Below are positions 1-11,000 of a stretch of 64,000 nt of DNA, one piece after another. Both the position numbers and the translations under genes were made by a program. The stretch covers positions 372,001-436,000 of the forward strand of contig WWBZ02000011.1 of assembly GCA_011503125.2 (NCBI GenBank). The letters run 5' to 3'. The DNA is from Botryosphaeria dothidea. Its lineage: Eukaryota > Ascomycota > Dothideomycetes > Botryosphaeriales > Botryosphaeriaceae. The notes beneath the pieces were generated by a model. It was given only the letters and a program-made list of their open reading frames with translations, had not been told where the DNA came from and did not search any database. The stretch's first letter is position 1. Every line of letters starts with the position of its first letter.

Positions 1-222
1 CCTGTTCCACAGCCCCAGCAAGCTCATTGTCGGAAGCAGCAGCCCCACCTTTCGCGCCCCAGCCCGTCCTTCTACGGAAACGGCGGTCCACATCCGTTTC
101 CCCCGCAAGGCCAGATTCAATTCCAGGGAAACGGCGTTGTTCCGCAGCAGCACCAGCGGCAGATGCAGTTCTGCCATCAGACCCAGGAGCAGTACCAGCG
201 TCAGCAGCGTGGTGGTGGCTGA
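1..222 (+). CDS. C-terminal end of a Gln/Pro-rich protein (partial)
   Basis: The first frame is open from the window edge to a TGA at 220-222 and encodes about 73 residues rich in Gln, Pro, His and Gly, ending in an Arg-Gly-Gly-Gly tail. The composition (runs such as PQQHQRQMQF and QEQYQRQQRGGG) resembles a low-complexity C-terminus of a fungal regulatory or RNA-binding protein. The 5' part lies outside the window, so no domain and no function can be given. That it is coding is inferred from the open frame and the biased composition. Confidence 0.5.
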   Translation, partial: PVPQPQQAHCRKQQPHLSRPSPSFYGNGGPHPFPPQGQIQFQGNGVVPQQHQRQMQFCHQTQEQYQRQQRGGG

Positions 223-723
223 GTCTGTGTGGAGTGCTGCACAGGCTCCTGATGGTAGAGATGATGGCCAACGATATGGAAACCAGCTGTTTTCCTTCAT
301 CAGATGTTATTCGGAAGGACGAATACCAGTGGTCCGGATAGTGAAGTGTTTCGTGTGGCATGGTACATGGTCTCCCGGGGATGAGCATGCCCCTGAAAGA
401 CTTGGGGTTGGATAATCGTCAAAAAGCATCGGAAAAGTTGCAATGAAAGTAAGAGCATTGGTGAGATACACAGAGTGAAGAACGACTTAAAGTAATGAGG
501 AAAACAGCATTCCAAAAGGAAGTAATGGCAGGGAGCAAAAGCAAAAGCGGAAAAAAGAGATCATTACAAAAAAGGCACATGTACAACAGTCATTCAGCGA
601 ACAGCAGGCAAACAAGTAAATAGATTTGAATTTCTTCACAAGGTCCCAATGGACGAATGCAGTGGCCAAAATGAGCTCCTGCTTCCATCAAGACTTCAAG
701 TCTTCTTTTTCCCCTCCTCCTCT
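223..723. other. Intergenic, between two converging genes
   Basis: About 500 bases between the stop of the left-edge gene and the stop of the nuclease gene on the opposite strand. It must hold both 3' UTRs. I see only short open frames and no repeat. Confidence 0.5.
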
Positions 724-2618
724 TCAAACACAGACATCCAACCTCCCCACACTGGGATCATGATCGCTAATCTGCTCGTCCGCGCTCACCCACGTATTCA
801 CATGCACATGCTCGTACTCGACGCCCTTGCCCACCAGCGCCTCGCTCACAAACACATGGTCCAGCTGCTGCGCGTTCATATCGAACAGATACGTATACCG
901 CTCGTGCGCCTCGATGCCCGCCGCCTCGTCCGCATCCACCAGCGCGCTTCCTTCGGCGAACACCTCCAGCGGCTCCACGAACGCGAACTCGTTGAAGTCG
1001 CCCGCCACCACGACGTGCGCGCCGGGATCGGCCGCCAGCACGCGCGCCACGAACGCGGCCGTGACGCTCGCCTGCGCGGCGCGGTCGTCCACGCCGCCGT
1101 TCACGGGCGCGCGCGCGTCGCCCTCGAGCGAGCTCGAGCCGCCCTTGCTGCCCCAGTGCACGTTGACGGTCCAGAGGCGGCCGGCGCCGTCGGCCGTCTG
1201 CCAGAGGGCGGCCAGCGGCTTGCGGCTGGCGGTCCAGGCGGCGTTGGCCGGGTCGACGCGGCCGGGGTTGGGGGCGAGGTGCGTGCTGTTGCGGACGGCG
1301 GCCGCGGTGGTGGCGTCGCCGGGGGAGGGGTTGAGCAGGGAGAGGGCGGCGGGGCGGTAGAGGTAGGCGACGCGGATGTTGCCGCCGGGCTGGCCGCCGT
1401 CCTGGCCGTCGACGGGGTCGATGACGGCGGAGGCGTAGGTGGGCCCGCCGGCGGCGGCGATGGCGGCGATGAGGGCGGCGAGGGTCTCGCCGGAGGAGAC
1501 GACACCGTCGCTCGTGGGGCCCGAGTCGTCTTGGATTTCTTGCAGGAAGAGGAGGTCGGGCGAAGAGAGGTAGTCGACGATGTGGGCGGCGACGGCGGGC
1601 AGGTGGGTCGAGTTGGGGGCGAGGTTCTCGACGTTGTAGGAGCCGAAGATCAGGCCGCTGCAGGAGCTGGATGAGGAGAGGGATGTGGCGGGGGGAAGAG
1701 AGGGCTCGGCGGAGCCGAGGACTTCGATGGCGGTTTGTGGGAGGATGTAGTAGAAGCCGAAGGCGTAGGTGACGATGCCGGTGATGTCGGAGAGGGAGTC
1801 GCCCAGCTTGACGGTCGAAGGGTTGGCGCTGCCATCCAAGGGGTCGCCGATGAAAATGGCTTCGGGATTGGCGTCTGGGAGATGTTTAGTAATTTTTTGA
1901 TGATTGAGGTCGTGTGGCAGGAGAACTTACCGGTATCCGTCATGGTCACGCCTCCCCGCTCGTTCAACCCCGTCACCGTCCAGTTCCCCCTCACCCACAC
2001 CTCATCGTACGAATTCGGCTTGGCCAGCGCAACGGGGCTCTCAATCGTCACCAGCTCTCCGACCAAGCTCTCCCAGAAATCGATGCCATACAGATCCGGC
2101 TGCAGGGTCGGGTTGGCGACCGAAACCAGGCTCTGGTTGTTCGGCACGGCGAAGACGTCACCGCTGGTGTCCAAACTCGAGAACAGCTCCGTCGGCGGCG
2201 CCAGGCCCGAACCGCTGCCGATGAGCACGGGCTCGACGGCGTTGCCGCTCGAGACGACGGCGACGTTGCGCGGCGACGACAGCTCGGTCAGGAACAGGTA
2301 GGCGGACGAGGAGCGGTACTCGGCGACGGTGGCGTCGAGCGTGATGCGGTCGCCGACGGTCAGGTTGGCGCCGACGCTGCTGCCGAAGACGTAGATGGAG
2401 TCGGAGCCCAGGCTGGCGGATGGCGCGGGCGAACGGATCCAGATGCCAGAGGGCCCTTTGGCGGTGACGATGCCGGTCACGTTGGTCACGGATTGGCCGC
2501 GGAGGGGCGAGATGAAGGCGGCGCCGTTGATCTCGCTGATGGTGACGGCGGCGACGGCTGTGACGCGCAGGCACAGCAGCGCCGTTGCGGTCCACGAGAG
2601 ACCTGGAGGAGCCCACAT
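724..2618 (-). CDS. Secreted endonuclease/exonuclease/phosphatase-family protein
   Basis: Two exons, 2618-1931 and 1874-724, joined by a 56-nt GT-AG intron (GTAAGT donor, CAG acceptor), give 612 residues. The start is followed by a hydrophobic stretch (about residues 8-24) that looks like a signal peptide, and N-x-S/T sites occur in the N-terminal half, so secretion is likely. The C-terminal half carries the EEP hallmarks in order: SYNVENL (Asn), FLQEIQD (catalytic Glu), VAGDFNEF (Asp/Asn) and SDHDP near the end (Asp-His pair). The N-terminal 300 residues resemble the beta-rich segment that precedes the nuclease domain in bacterial extracellular nucleases of the ExeM/NucH type. A metal-dependent extracellular nuclease or phosphodiesterase is the likely role; the substrate is unknown. 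It converges with the left-edge gene. Confidence 0.85.
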
Positions 2619-3559
2619 TTTCTATCACCTGCTGGTTCCCTGGTGTTTCAATCGAGGCGCTGCTGGCTGGAGGAAGCAGCTGCTCGCTCCCATCTTCAGC
2701 TCGCCGCCAGCGGCTCCGTTATATCTGGGTGTAGTCGTCATGTCCAAGCATCCGCCAAGCACGCAGTTTCCGCGAGTAGAAGGTGGGAATGCCATGGGGC
2801 GGAGATGAAGGGCCTTGGCGACGAGTTCGCCTATCTCGCGGCTGGCCCTCGTTTCTGTTGCCCGCTCGCTCATTGGCCGATATCGATGCTTGGCCTTGTC
2901 AGGTACCTCGTGAAACAGCTGTACGGCCGGGTCCGATGTGCACCTGTGTGTATGCATTGCTCTGGCTGATGGCCGTTATCGCAGTGGTGAGTCGCGAGAT
3001 GGACGGGGCGTCGCTTGGGCGAGGACGGTGCCGGAGAGATGCTGTTTTGCAAGCCATTGGGCCAAGACAAGGATGGTAGGAACGGCAAGCGGATGGGTCT
3101 ATAGAAAGGAGAGATGAGCAAGAAAGAGGATGTATAAGCTGTGCTTCTGACGTTGGAATTAGAGAGGCGCGAAGGTTGAAGCAGGCAAGATCTTCGCGCG
3201 ACTCAGTGCAACCCCGAAAGATCTTCAGGTACGGGTAACCGGCACGCGGCCTGACCCTGGCATGAGCCAGGGTGCAGGGCATCCGCTTATCAAGAGTGGC
3301 GGTTGAAGACTGCATACATCAAGCCAGCCACTTGTTCTCCTCCGGGTACTTCTCTAGCGCGACACGGGACCGTATTCAACAATAATACTTGAGTAAAGTC
3401 AGAGTAAGCCCATCTGAGAGTGCTATGGAGTATCCACGTTTGCATCCCGATGGTTCTGCCACGACTCGGACCTCTTTTGCAAGCTTATTATGGCTGTGGC
3501 GTTTGGCAGTGTTGCTGAGAATTCTAAAACCCACTCCCGAGTTGGTATGATCCTGTAGG
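2619..3559. other. Intergenic, upstream of the nuclease gene
   Basis: About 940 bases containing the promoter of the nuclease gene and unassigned DNA. I read both strands and found no frame with coding character. Confidence 0.4.
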
Positions 3560-3763
3560 ATATTCTCACGACAGAACAGTTGCTACCACAAATCTGAGGA
3601 CATAGTCGAGATACTTGTTGATGCAGGAGCCAATGTTCAACACTCGGACGAACGTGGATTTACGTTTTTGTGGAAGGCAGCGTATCATCAACATAGAACA
3701 ATTGGCAAGCTTTTGGTACGGGCAGGAGCCGGCTCAGTCCTAGCAGGGAAGCATATGAACTGA
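3560..3763 (+). pseudogene. Ankyrin-repeat gene relic
   Basis: One frame reads through about 67 codons to a TGA at 3761-3763. Its middle reads EDIVEILVDAGANV (3596-3637), a textbook ankyrin helix-turn pattern (hydrophobic EIL, then AGANV), followed about 33 residues later by a second degenerate unit, IGKLLVRAGAGS. There is no start codon and no flanking exon, and the surroundings are AT-rich. It is best explained as the surviving 3' end of a decayed ankyrin-repeat gene, a family that is abundant and fast-evolving in filamentous fungi. A live ankyrin gene sits at 53-57 kb but I see no close copy relation between them. Confidence 0.6.
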
Positions 3764-3954
3764 TGGAAACATCTTGGGGCCACAATTGACATTAGAGTAA
3801 CATTATAGTTACTAATATACCGCCTTTTTTTAATCGGTCAAGCTTGCGAATCACCCCCGTTTCTCTTTGAGTATTACCACTGTCTTAAATTCATGGTTGT
3901 CACATGACAACCCAAAAGGGTAGTCACGGACATCAGTAGTTAGCTAGCTAGTCA

Positions 3955-3971
3955 GATCGTTCAGAACGATC
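3955..3971. repeat. 17-nt palindrome
   Basis: GATCGTTC and GAACGATC are perfect 8-nt inverted arms around a single A. It sits just left of the retroelement remnant and next to a TAGCTAGCTAG stretch. Its role is unknown; it may mark an element boundary or be chance. Confidence 0.5.
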
Positions 3972-4079
3972 ATCAAGACAACATCTTCGAGTTTTCCATC
4001 CATTGCCCATCAAGTGGTAGCTGCGAAGGTTTTACGACAATTTTTGTCACCGGAGAATCTTTTCTCACCAAGCCGACGC

Positions 4080-4219
4080 CGAATCGTTTCGGTTGTCGGC
4101 GAAGGGCCACGCAACCCACCACCTCAGTCGTCGCCGCCGCCGCCGAATCGTTTCGAACCATTCGCACGAGATAAGCGGTCGCATAGGATCGGAACTCAGT
4201 GCGAACCCGAATCGTTTCG
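4080..4219 (+). repeat. Three copies of a 12-mer at exact 64-bp spacing
   Basis: CGAATCGTTTCG occurs at 4080-4091, 4144-4155 and 4208-4219. The intervening sequence is not conserved. The 12-mer is itself an imperfect inverted repeat (CGAA / TTCG). Confidence 0.7.
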
Positions 4220-5293
4220 AGGCGGCGCAGCCATTGGCAAACAACGCGTAAAGCGAAATCGATTTGGGGAAAGCCGCAGTTTTGCAGCGCGAAGGGCCCC
4301 GGCGAACTACAACAAGGATTGCCACCACGAAGTCAAGGGAAAGAAGAGCAAGGCTTCCCCAAGGTTCCCCGAATTGCTGGCAGGAATTCCCCAGATTTCC
4401 CAGTAGCCAGCCAAGGGCTTCGCAGTTGCGCAAGTTGCCGCAGACCCAGGTTCGAATCCAGGCAAAGGAATCCCCCGCCAGACCAGAAAATCCCCCAGGG
4501 TTCCCCAATGCTGAACGAAGCACAACTGGGCGCCAACTGGCTAGGCAGAAAAGGCCATCAGGAATCTCCAGCAGACCGCAGGAATTCTCCGGCGTTCCCA
4601 GAGCCCAGAATTACCAAAACGACCAGCCCAGCAGCAGTTCGGAAGGAGCCTCCACCAGAACAGCGACTTCCCCAGCGTCTCCCTGGCCCCAGCGCAGTTT
4701 CCTGGAAAGAAGCCCCAACGCAAACAAAGCTTCCCAGGAAGTACCGCCAACGCAACCAGACACCCCCAGCACACGCAAAGCGGCCACCTCTTCGAAGCCC
4801 TCGAGCTCCCACGGCACGCCAACGCTACCCTAACCAATCCAAATCGAAAGGGGCACCGCTGCCCAATCCGCCGCCAGAGTGGAGCAGAGCCAGTCCACCG
4901 CATCAGCGTTCCGCACAGATTGGTTCAATAGCCTTAGCAGCGACGACAAGAAACAAGTGCGAGAGCTAGTGCGCGAGGCCTACCATCTTCAAGCCTTCGC
5001 AGCGGACAACGATAAGCACGACCGGCTACTACGCAAAGAGAACGCTATACCCAGTATAACCGCGGTTACGGCATTGTTTAGAAAGCCGGGCAGCATCTTA
5101 TAGTTGGGACCTAGGCCAAGCGGTTCTAACTCGACTCGGGGAGTAGGAGCCAATATAAACGCCGGGTTGCTATATCCCCTCGAGTGGAACGTTAAGGTAA
5201 ATAGCAGCCACGTTGCTAAGCACGCAATACCGCTTTTCCCTAAATCGATCGAGGCTTCCCCCATAGCAAATACCGGAAGGTTCTAGAACGTAA

Positions 5294-6829
5294 GAAGCCC
5301 AACAGCTCGACAAGGGCAAACAACGGGCGACCTTTTATACCCAGGAATGCACGCCGCCGGACAGCGAAGAACCAGAACGTTACCCGACTCAAGACGAAGA
5401 AGACCCCCGGGGTAGGAACCGTCCAGCGCAGAGGCTAGATCAGTCGGGAGAGCCCAGGACTTACACCGAAACTATGGTCGAACGTATCGTGAGAGACGCC
5501 ATCGAGAAGGCCAGGCAGGAAATGGCGAATGACCTCCGCGCGGCCGCAGCCAACGGCTATTGCCCGGCCAGAGAAGACACGTCTACCGTACAGCCAGACA
5601 AAAGATCCAGATCGTCTCGGCTCGCAGGCAGTCCAGATGACCCGGGAGACTCCTCAACGAGTTCAGATTCGGAAGGCGACTACCCCGGCCGACGCCGTAG
5701 AGGCCAAAGTCATGATCCAGATCGATTGGACGAGAGAGCCGAAGAGAGGAACAAGGCCGCCAGATTCCGCCCAGAGGACGTGGGTTTTTTTCAATCCAGA
5801 TTTGACCGGGGACACGACGGGCGACGACATGACCGACAAAAGTGGCAAAATTTTCCACAAATCGGTACGGGCTTTTGTTAGTGTAGCGGAGGCCAAAGCT
5901 ATAGGCACAGAAGCCGCAGCGATCCGGAGAGGCCTATACAAATACCTCCGAGGCTCAGCTCAAACCTGGTTTTTCTCTCAATTACTCCCAGAAGACCAAC
6001 GCTACCTACGCGGCGGCGTAGGCATACACCGTTAGACGGAAGCACTAATCGACCAGTGGCGACGCCAGCCGGACGAAGCCCAGAGAGAACTAAGGGCTAA
6101 GGCCTACACATTCCAAGACGGTTGGAAGAAACGCCCCATCGCCAGGTTTATCCTGGACTACATCAGTCTAGTACAAGACGCAGACATTTCTTCTACACAA
6201 GCCCAGTTAGTCCAGGCCCACAACGCCATATATTACAAGCTGCGACAGCACCTTAGAAAGCCGAAATCCTCAACCGCCATAAGAAAGTACATCAAGCGGG
6301 CGCAAGAGCAACGACAACTATAGGAAGATCTAGTACGCGGAGAGAGCCGCCAAACGCGACCACCCCGGCGTCACGCCGAAATAATCGGGACTTTCGAGAC
6401 AAAGACCACGACTCCGGTAGAGGCAACTCGAGGAATTATGGCCTCGGCTACTATAATCGTTACGGCAGCAATAGAACGGGCTACTACAGCCGTTACGACG
6501 AGCGTCCTCAGAACGATCAGAGGAGCCGCGACAGCGGATACGACAGTCGCCGCGACAACGGCTACAGCGCGCGTAACGATCGAAACGAACGGCGCGACAA
6601 CCGTAACGAGACACAGCGCAGCCGCAGTGACGGACGCAACTACGCACGCGACGACAGGCCCCCTCGGAACGATCGCGACACAAGAGGACCGCGCGGCGAC
6701 AGAAACTAACGTCAGCAAAGCAGAGACCGCCGTAACGAGCGACGCGAAGATCAGAGGCGAGGAGCGCGCGATAACCACAGGGACAGCGGACGCGACACGC
6801 GCGGGACTTCTCAAGGTCGCCGAGTCTAA
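5294..6829 (+). pseudogene. Broken Gag-like capsid gene
   Basis: Frame 2 runs from a TAA at 5291 to about 5785 (acidic, Pro/Arg-rich, ending RFRPEDVGFF). The sense then moves to frame 3 within a run of seven T, continuing as NPDLTGDT, then KSVRAFVSVAEAKAI, RRGLYKYLRGSAQTWF and FQDGWKKRPIARFILDY, which fit the capsid core of fungal Gag proteins (the LRGSA-x-x-W motif is typical). In-frame TAG codons interrupt it at 6033 and 6321. From 6377 frame 2 encodes a very Arg/Asp/Asn/Tyr-rich basic tail, probably RNA binding, with a TAA at 6707 and an end at 6827. There is no zinc knuckle. The four interrupting stops could all be Gln codons changed by C to T. Confidence 0.6.
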
Positions 6830-7340
6830 TTCGATCTGACGGCTACCATCGAGACGATAAGGTGACTGTCGACTTTGTAGACACCTAGGGCTAGTTGCTA
6901 ATCCAACTAAGCGACAATGCCCGCGTCGGGGCGAAGGAAAACGAGGCTACAGTATAGACAAACGCGCCCGCTTTCGCTTACTTCAAATACGGATTAATTT
7001 AGCCGTCTAACAACCGTTTACATCGGCATATCCGCGATCACCATTAGAAGTCGGCAAAAGATAGGGCATCTAAGAAAACCGGGACTCGAGCAGCCGCAAC
7101 GAGTTTTAGATAAGTACCAGCCCGCGGCAATGGGAACGAGCTTTAGAACGTTCCGAAGGAGAAGTAGATAGTCCCGACAAACTTAGCGACTAGTAACCAG
7201 CTAGAGCAAGCAGGATAGGGAATAAGAGACCTAAACGATTCGGGCTAATCGGAGAGATAGGACCTCCGCACCGTACACTCTAAGGCCACCTAAGGAGCCT
7301 CAGGGACCTTGGTCCTGACACTTTTCTTCTTTACTCTAGA

Positions 7341-8035
7341 ATCTTTATTAATAGATATCCACTTGAACCTTACTTCGTGCGAACGTAACACCTTTGTAAT
7401 AAATCTACGTTATATGTCTGACTCGCCAAAGACATAACAAAGTAAGCACCAACATATTAAAATTTAATATCCTCCGAACCTATTTACTCCAACCCGCTAG
7501 GCTATCGCTACTAAAAACCGTTCCAATTTCCGTTGTATAAAAAAGGGTACTGATGATGCTGCTGATGATGATGATGCAAAAAAGGGAATAAAGAACAGAC
7601 CCAGATGACCCTCGCTTTTCTGTTGTATAATGCGCCCAATATGCTTTCCCATAATCTGTGTGACCATCCCTTTCCAAGAGGAATCAAGAAGAATAAGAAA
7701 AATTCCCGGATGCAATGCTTTGTCCGCTACTTGCAAAAGTCAAAGAACATAAGAGTACCGTGCTCCTACTCCTGCTCCTGCTCCTGCTGCTTCTGCTTTC
7801 CACAACGGAGAATAAATGAAAAATTAAAACGTCCTTCTGATGAGATGCCTCCATCCCCCCAATGACCCCCAGAACTCTCTATGCATATTTTGATATGCAG
7901 CAGAGTGAAGAGATGTCAGGAAAAGAAAAGGAAAGAAAAAGGTCCAGCAACACAACAGGGTGAACATGCTCAATGCTTCGGCGGCGCCGTTAACAACGTC
8001 CTTCGTCCCCGCCCATTTCGTGTAATTACAGCTCT
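7341..8035. other. AT-rich intergenic spacer
   Basis: This stretch separates the retroelement remnant from the stop codon of the PH-domain gene. It contains a degenerate GAT/GCT microsatellite (about 7551-7577) and a CTCCTGCTC-type repeat (about 7767-7797). No gene is seen. The right part should be the 3' UTR of the PH-domain gene. Confidence 0.4.
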
Positions 8036-11000
8036 TTAGCCTCTTCTCGACATTCTACTAGCCTGCCTCTGGTCCCAGGCAGCACCGTATGGCGGTGGAG
8101 TAAAGCTCTGCTGACTTGGTTGCTGCTGCATCATGGGCATGCCGCCCATGTACCCTTGCTGCTGCTGCTGTTGCTGCTGCTGCGGAAAGTAGCCTCCTTG
8201 CATCTGGAAAGCTGCGTTGGGACTGGGAGTGCTCATCATGTTGTAGTTCTGCATCGGCATTTGCATGCTTTGCATACCCAGGCCCATCTGCATCTGGTTC
8301 TGCTGCATTTGTTGCGCTTGTTGCGCTTGCATCATCTGCATCTGCTGTTGTTGACGAACCATCGCGGCATGTTGTTCCTGCTGCAGCCTCTGAGACTCCC
8401 GCTCGGCCCGGCGCTGATTCTCACGCTCTGCTCGTGCCAGCTCGGCCTGAGCCTGGTGCTGACGTGCTGCAATGGCTTGTTGCACAAGCGCACTGCGGCT
8501 GCCCTTCTTGAAATCATCCTTCTCCTTCTGGCGGGCAGCGATGGCACCAACGAGACCAGACCGTTGCTCGGGCTCTGGCTGGGTCTTGGATTTAGCCACA
8601 CTGATGAGTGGCGTGCCAGTGAGGCGAGCGACATGCTCCTGCTCTCGAGCAGAAAGTTGACCCGAATCAGCATTGATGAGGCCAGCGGGTTGAGTGTTCA
8701 GCATGGCAGAGGCACCACGCGAGCTTGGACGAGCAGGCTGGTTCATCGACGCATCCAGCATAGCTGAAGCCGCTCGAGAATGGGAGCGAGGGGGTTGGCC
8801 ACCATCACCGAGCAACATGGAAGCAGTCCGCGAGTCACGACGCAGAGAGTCGCGGTGACTCTCACGCTCCTTCGGCGGAGTCCGCTGGTAATGCGGAAGT
8901 AGCTGTGACCACTCTCCAGATGCGTTCCGGCTCATTGATGGAGTTCCACTGTTTGTTCCAAGTAGATTCGGAGTTGATTGGTTGCGACCGTGCGAGAATA
9001 CGGGTGTACCACCACCAGTCTGAGCGGCACGCTGGTGAACCCATTCTTCAGGCGTTAAGCTCAATCGGTTTCCAGGGCTTGCACTGCGACGACCAGCGGC
9101 AGGTTGCCACAGAAGACTCTTGCGATTCTCCTCGACATCCTGGTTAGACTGTGGCGACTTCGAACTGGAGCGCTGATGTCCAGGAGTGTTCGGACTGGCC
9201 CTTCCGAAGTACGAGTCCTGGAGCATATCGCCGGAGCTACCTGGCCGAGGAGTCCTGGGGTTGGAAAGGTCAGAGGCTGAGAGGCGATCTCTGGATTTGG
9301 ATCGTGAGTGTCCCTCTTGGGTGATCGTGCCGCTGGTGCCAGGGCGCATAGGCGGAGGGTCAGTCTTGGTCAGATCGTATGTAGGTCCGAAATCGATGGT
9401 TGGTAGATCCACATCAGGATCGCGATCGCGCTGTACTTCCTCTTTGTAATGAGCGTCACCGACCACCACCTCCTCGTGCTCTGGTGGCGGCGGGGGGATG
9501 TCACCGACAGTCTTTAACTTTCCGGCCCTGGGGCGCTCAATTGACTGTCTGGACTGCTTGGTGCTCGCACTCTTGACACTTGCGTAGTCGGGCGTTCCAG
9601 TAGACTCGTCATCATAGATGCTGCTGGACATGGTTTGTGTGCGCTCAAACTCATCCTGAGCGGCCAGCTGATTAAGAATCATGTCAGGATTAATCATATC
9701 ATTTCGAAAACTGCCAACGCTTGAACTTGAAGGAGACGCAGGGACGGCGGATTTATCCGTCGAAGGGGGAGTGCTTAACCGACCTGGAACTGGCTTCCGC
9801 TGAATGCTATGTCTAGCAGAGACTCCAGCGGGCGATTGTGATCCGTGGGAAGTGTAGTTCTGAGGATCAGCTTGAGAAGCGGCGGCCATCACGTCCTGAT
9901 GGGGAAAGTAACTCTCAGTAACCTCCCTGTGTTCAGGAACAGGAGGACCAGAGGGAGAGAAGGTAGCGCTTGTTGCAGAATGAGGTTCGCCTTGAGGAAT
10001 GTAAGGCGATGCAGGAATCGTAGGAAGACGATTGCTCTGCTGATCATTCCAGTACTGACGATTCTCGTCAATTGAGCGTCTGTTGACGTCAGGGAAAAGA
10101 TGCGCGTTTCGCTCGCTCTCATCACTTCTGCGGCCTTGGGGTCCCCAGCTACCACGGTTGGACTTCCATGCAGCCGCCGCTCCAGCAGCAGCCACGTTGG
10201 TCGGGATAGGCCTGTTACTGGCCTCAGCCATCTCCTGAAGCGTAGCCTCATCAATACCAGATTGCGCTCGGCGCAGCTCCTCCGCCTCATACGGCTGAGT
10301 TCTTGGCTTCTGGCCGGGTCCGTGAGAGAAATCAGGAGGCGAGTGCACAGGGGTAGGAGGTGGCTTAGCAGCGGACACTGCACCGATCTCGGGCAAGTCA
10401 TGGGGTGATTCGCCCTCCGACGCAAATTGATCGTGGCCAGACGAATTCGTCGAAGAGACGTCGCTTCCCGGGCTGTCGCGGTTCAAGCCATTCAAAGCGA
10501 CGCGGTGAGCGGGCGGTGGCGGGGGAGTGTCGTAATCCTCCGAAGCATTCCGATTGTGCACGAGCCTGGAATTCGGAACCTTCTCAGAAACTGAGCGTTG
10601 GTGACGCATCAATTGGCTGTTTGGAGAAGCTGTTTCAGCCCGGCGTGGCGGCTGGCAGCCACCAAAATCACCATTCCGGACAGGCGATGCATTCCTAGTT
10701 CCAGGCTGAGAGTATGTGGAGCTACCGTCGTTGAAACGAATCGAGGTCGTGCGGGATGGAGGCAAGCTAGTCCTGCTAGTGGTGTTCCGCCGACTCCTCT
10801 GGCGATCCGGAGGAACAGCCGTCATCCGCTTGGCCGTAAGATCCTTCATTTGCTTCCTCCATTGCCGCTCAGACCAGTTCGGGCTACCGTCAGTGTGGAT
10901 GAGGCTTGCGACATCCAAGATATCCAAATAACCATATCTTCGGTCCTTGGGCATTGCAAACATTAGAGACCTGGGGTCCAACGGATCGGCCACGAGGCGA

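Larger units (their letters stand above)
4080..7340 (+). mobile_element. Decayed LTR-retrotransposon-like region
   Basis: The span holds Ser/Pro/Gln-rich open segments (about 4260-4830), a short polar segment (4879-5100) and a Gag-like frame (5294-6829), all on the plus strand and broken by stops and frame changes. No integrase, reverse transcriptase or protease motif is visible, and I could not pair two LTRs. The right flank from about 7340 is AT-rich. The outer limits are rough. It is called an element because the Gag-like part resembles retroelement capsid proteins and the stops fit repeat-induced mutation. Confidence 0.45.
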
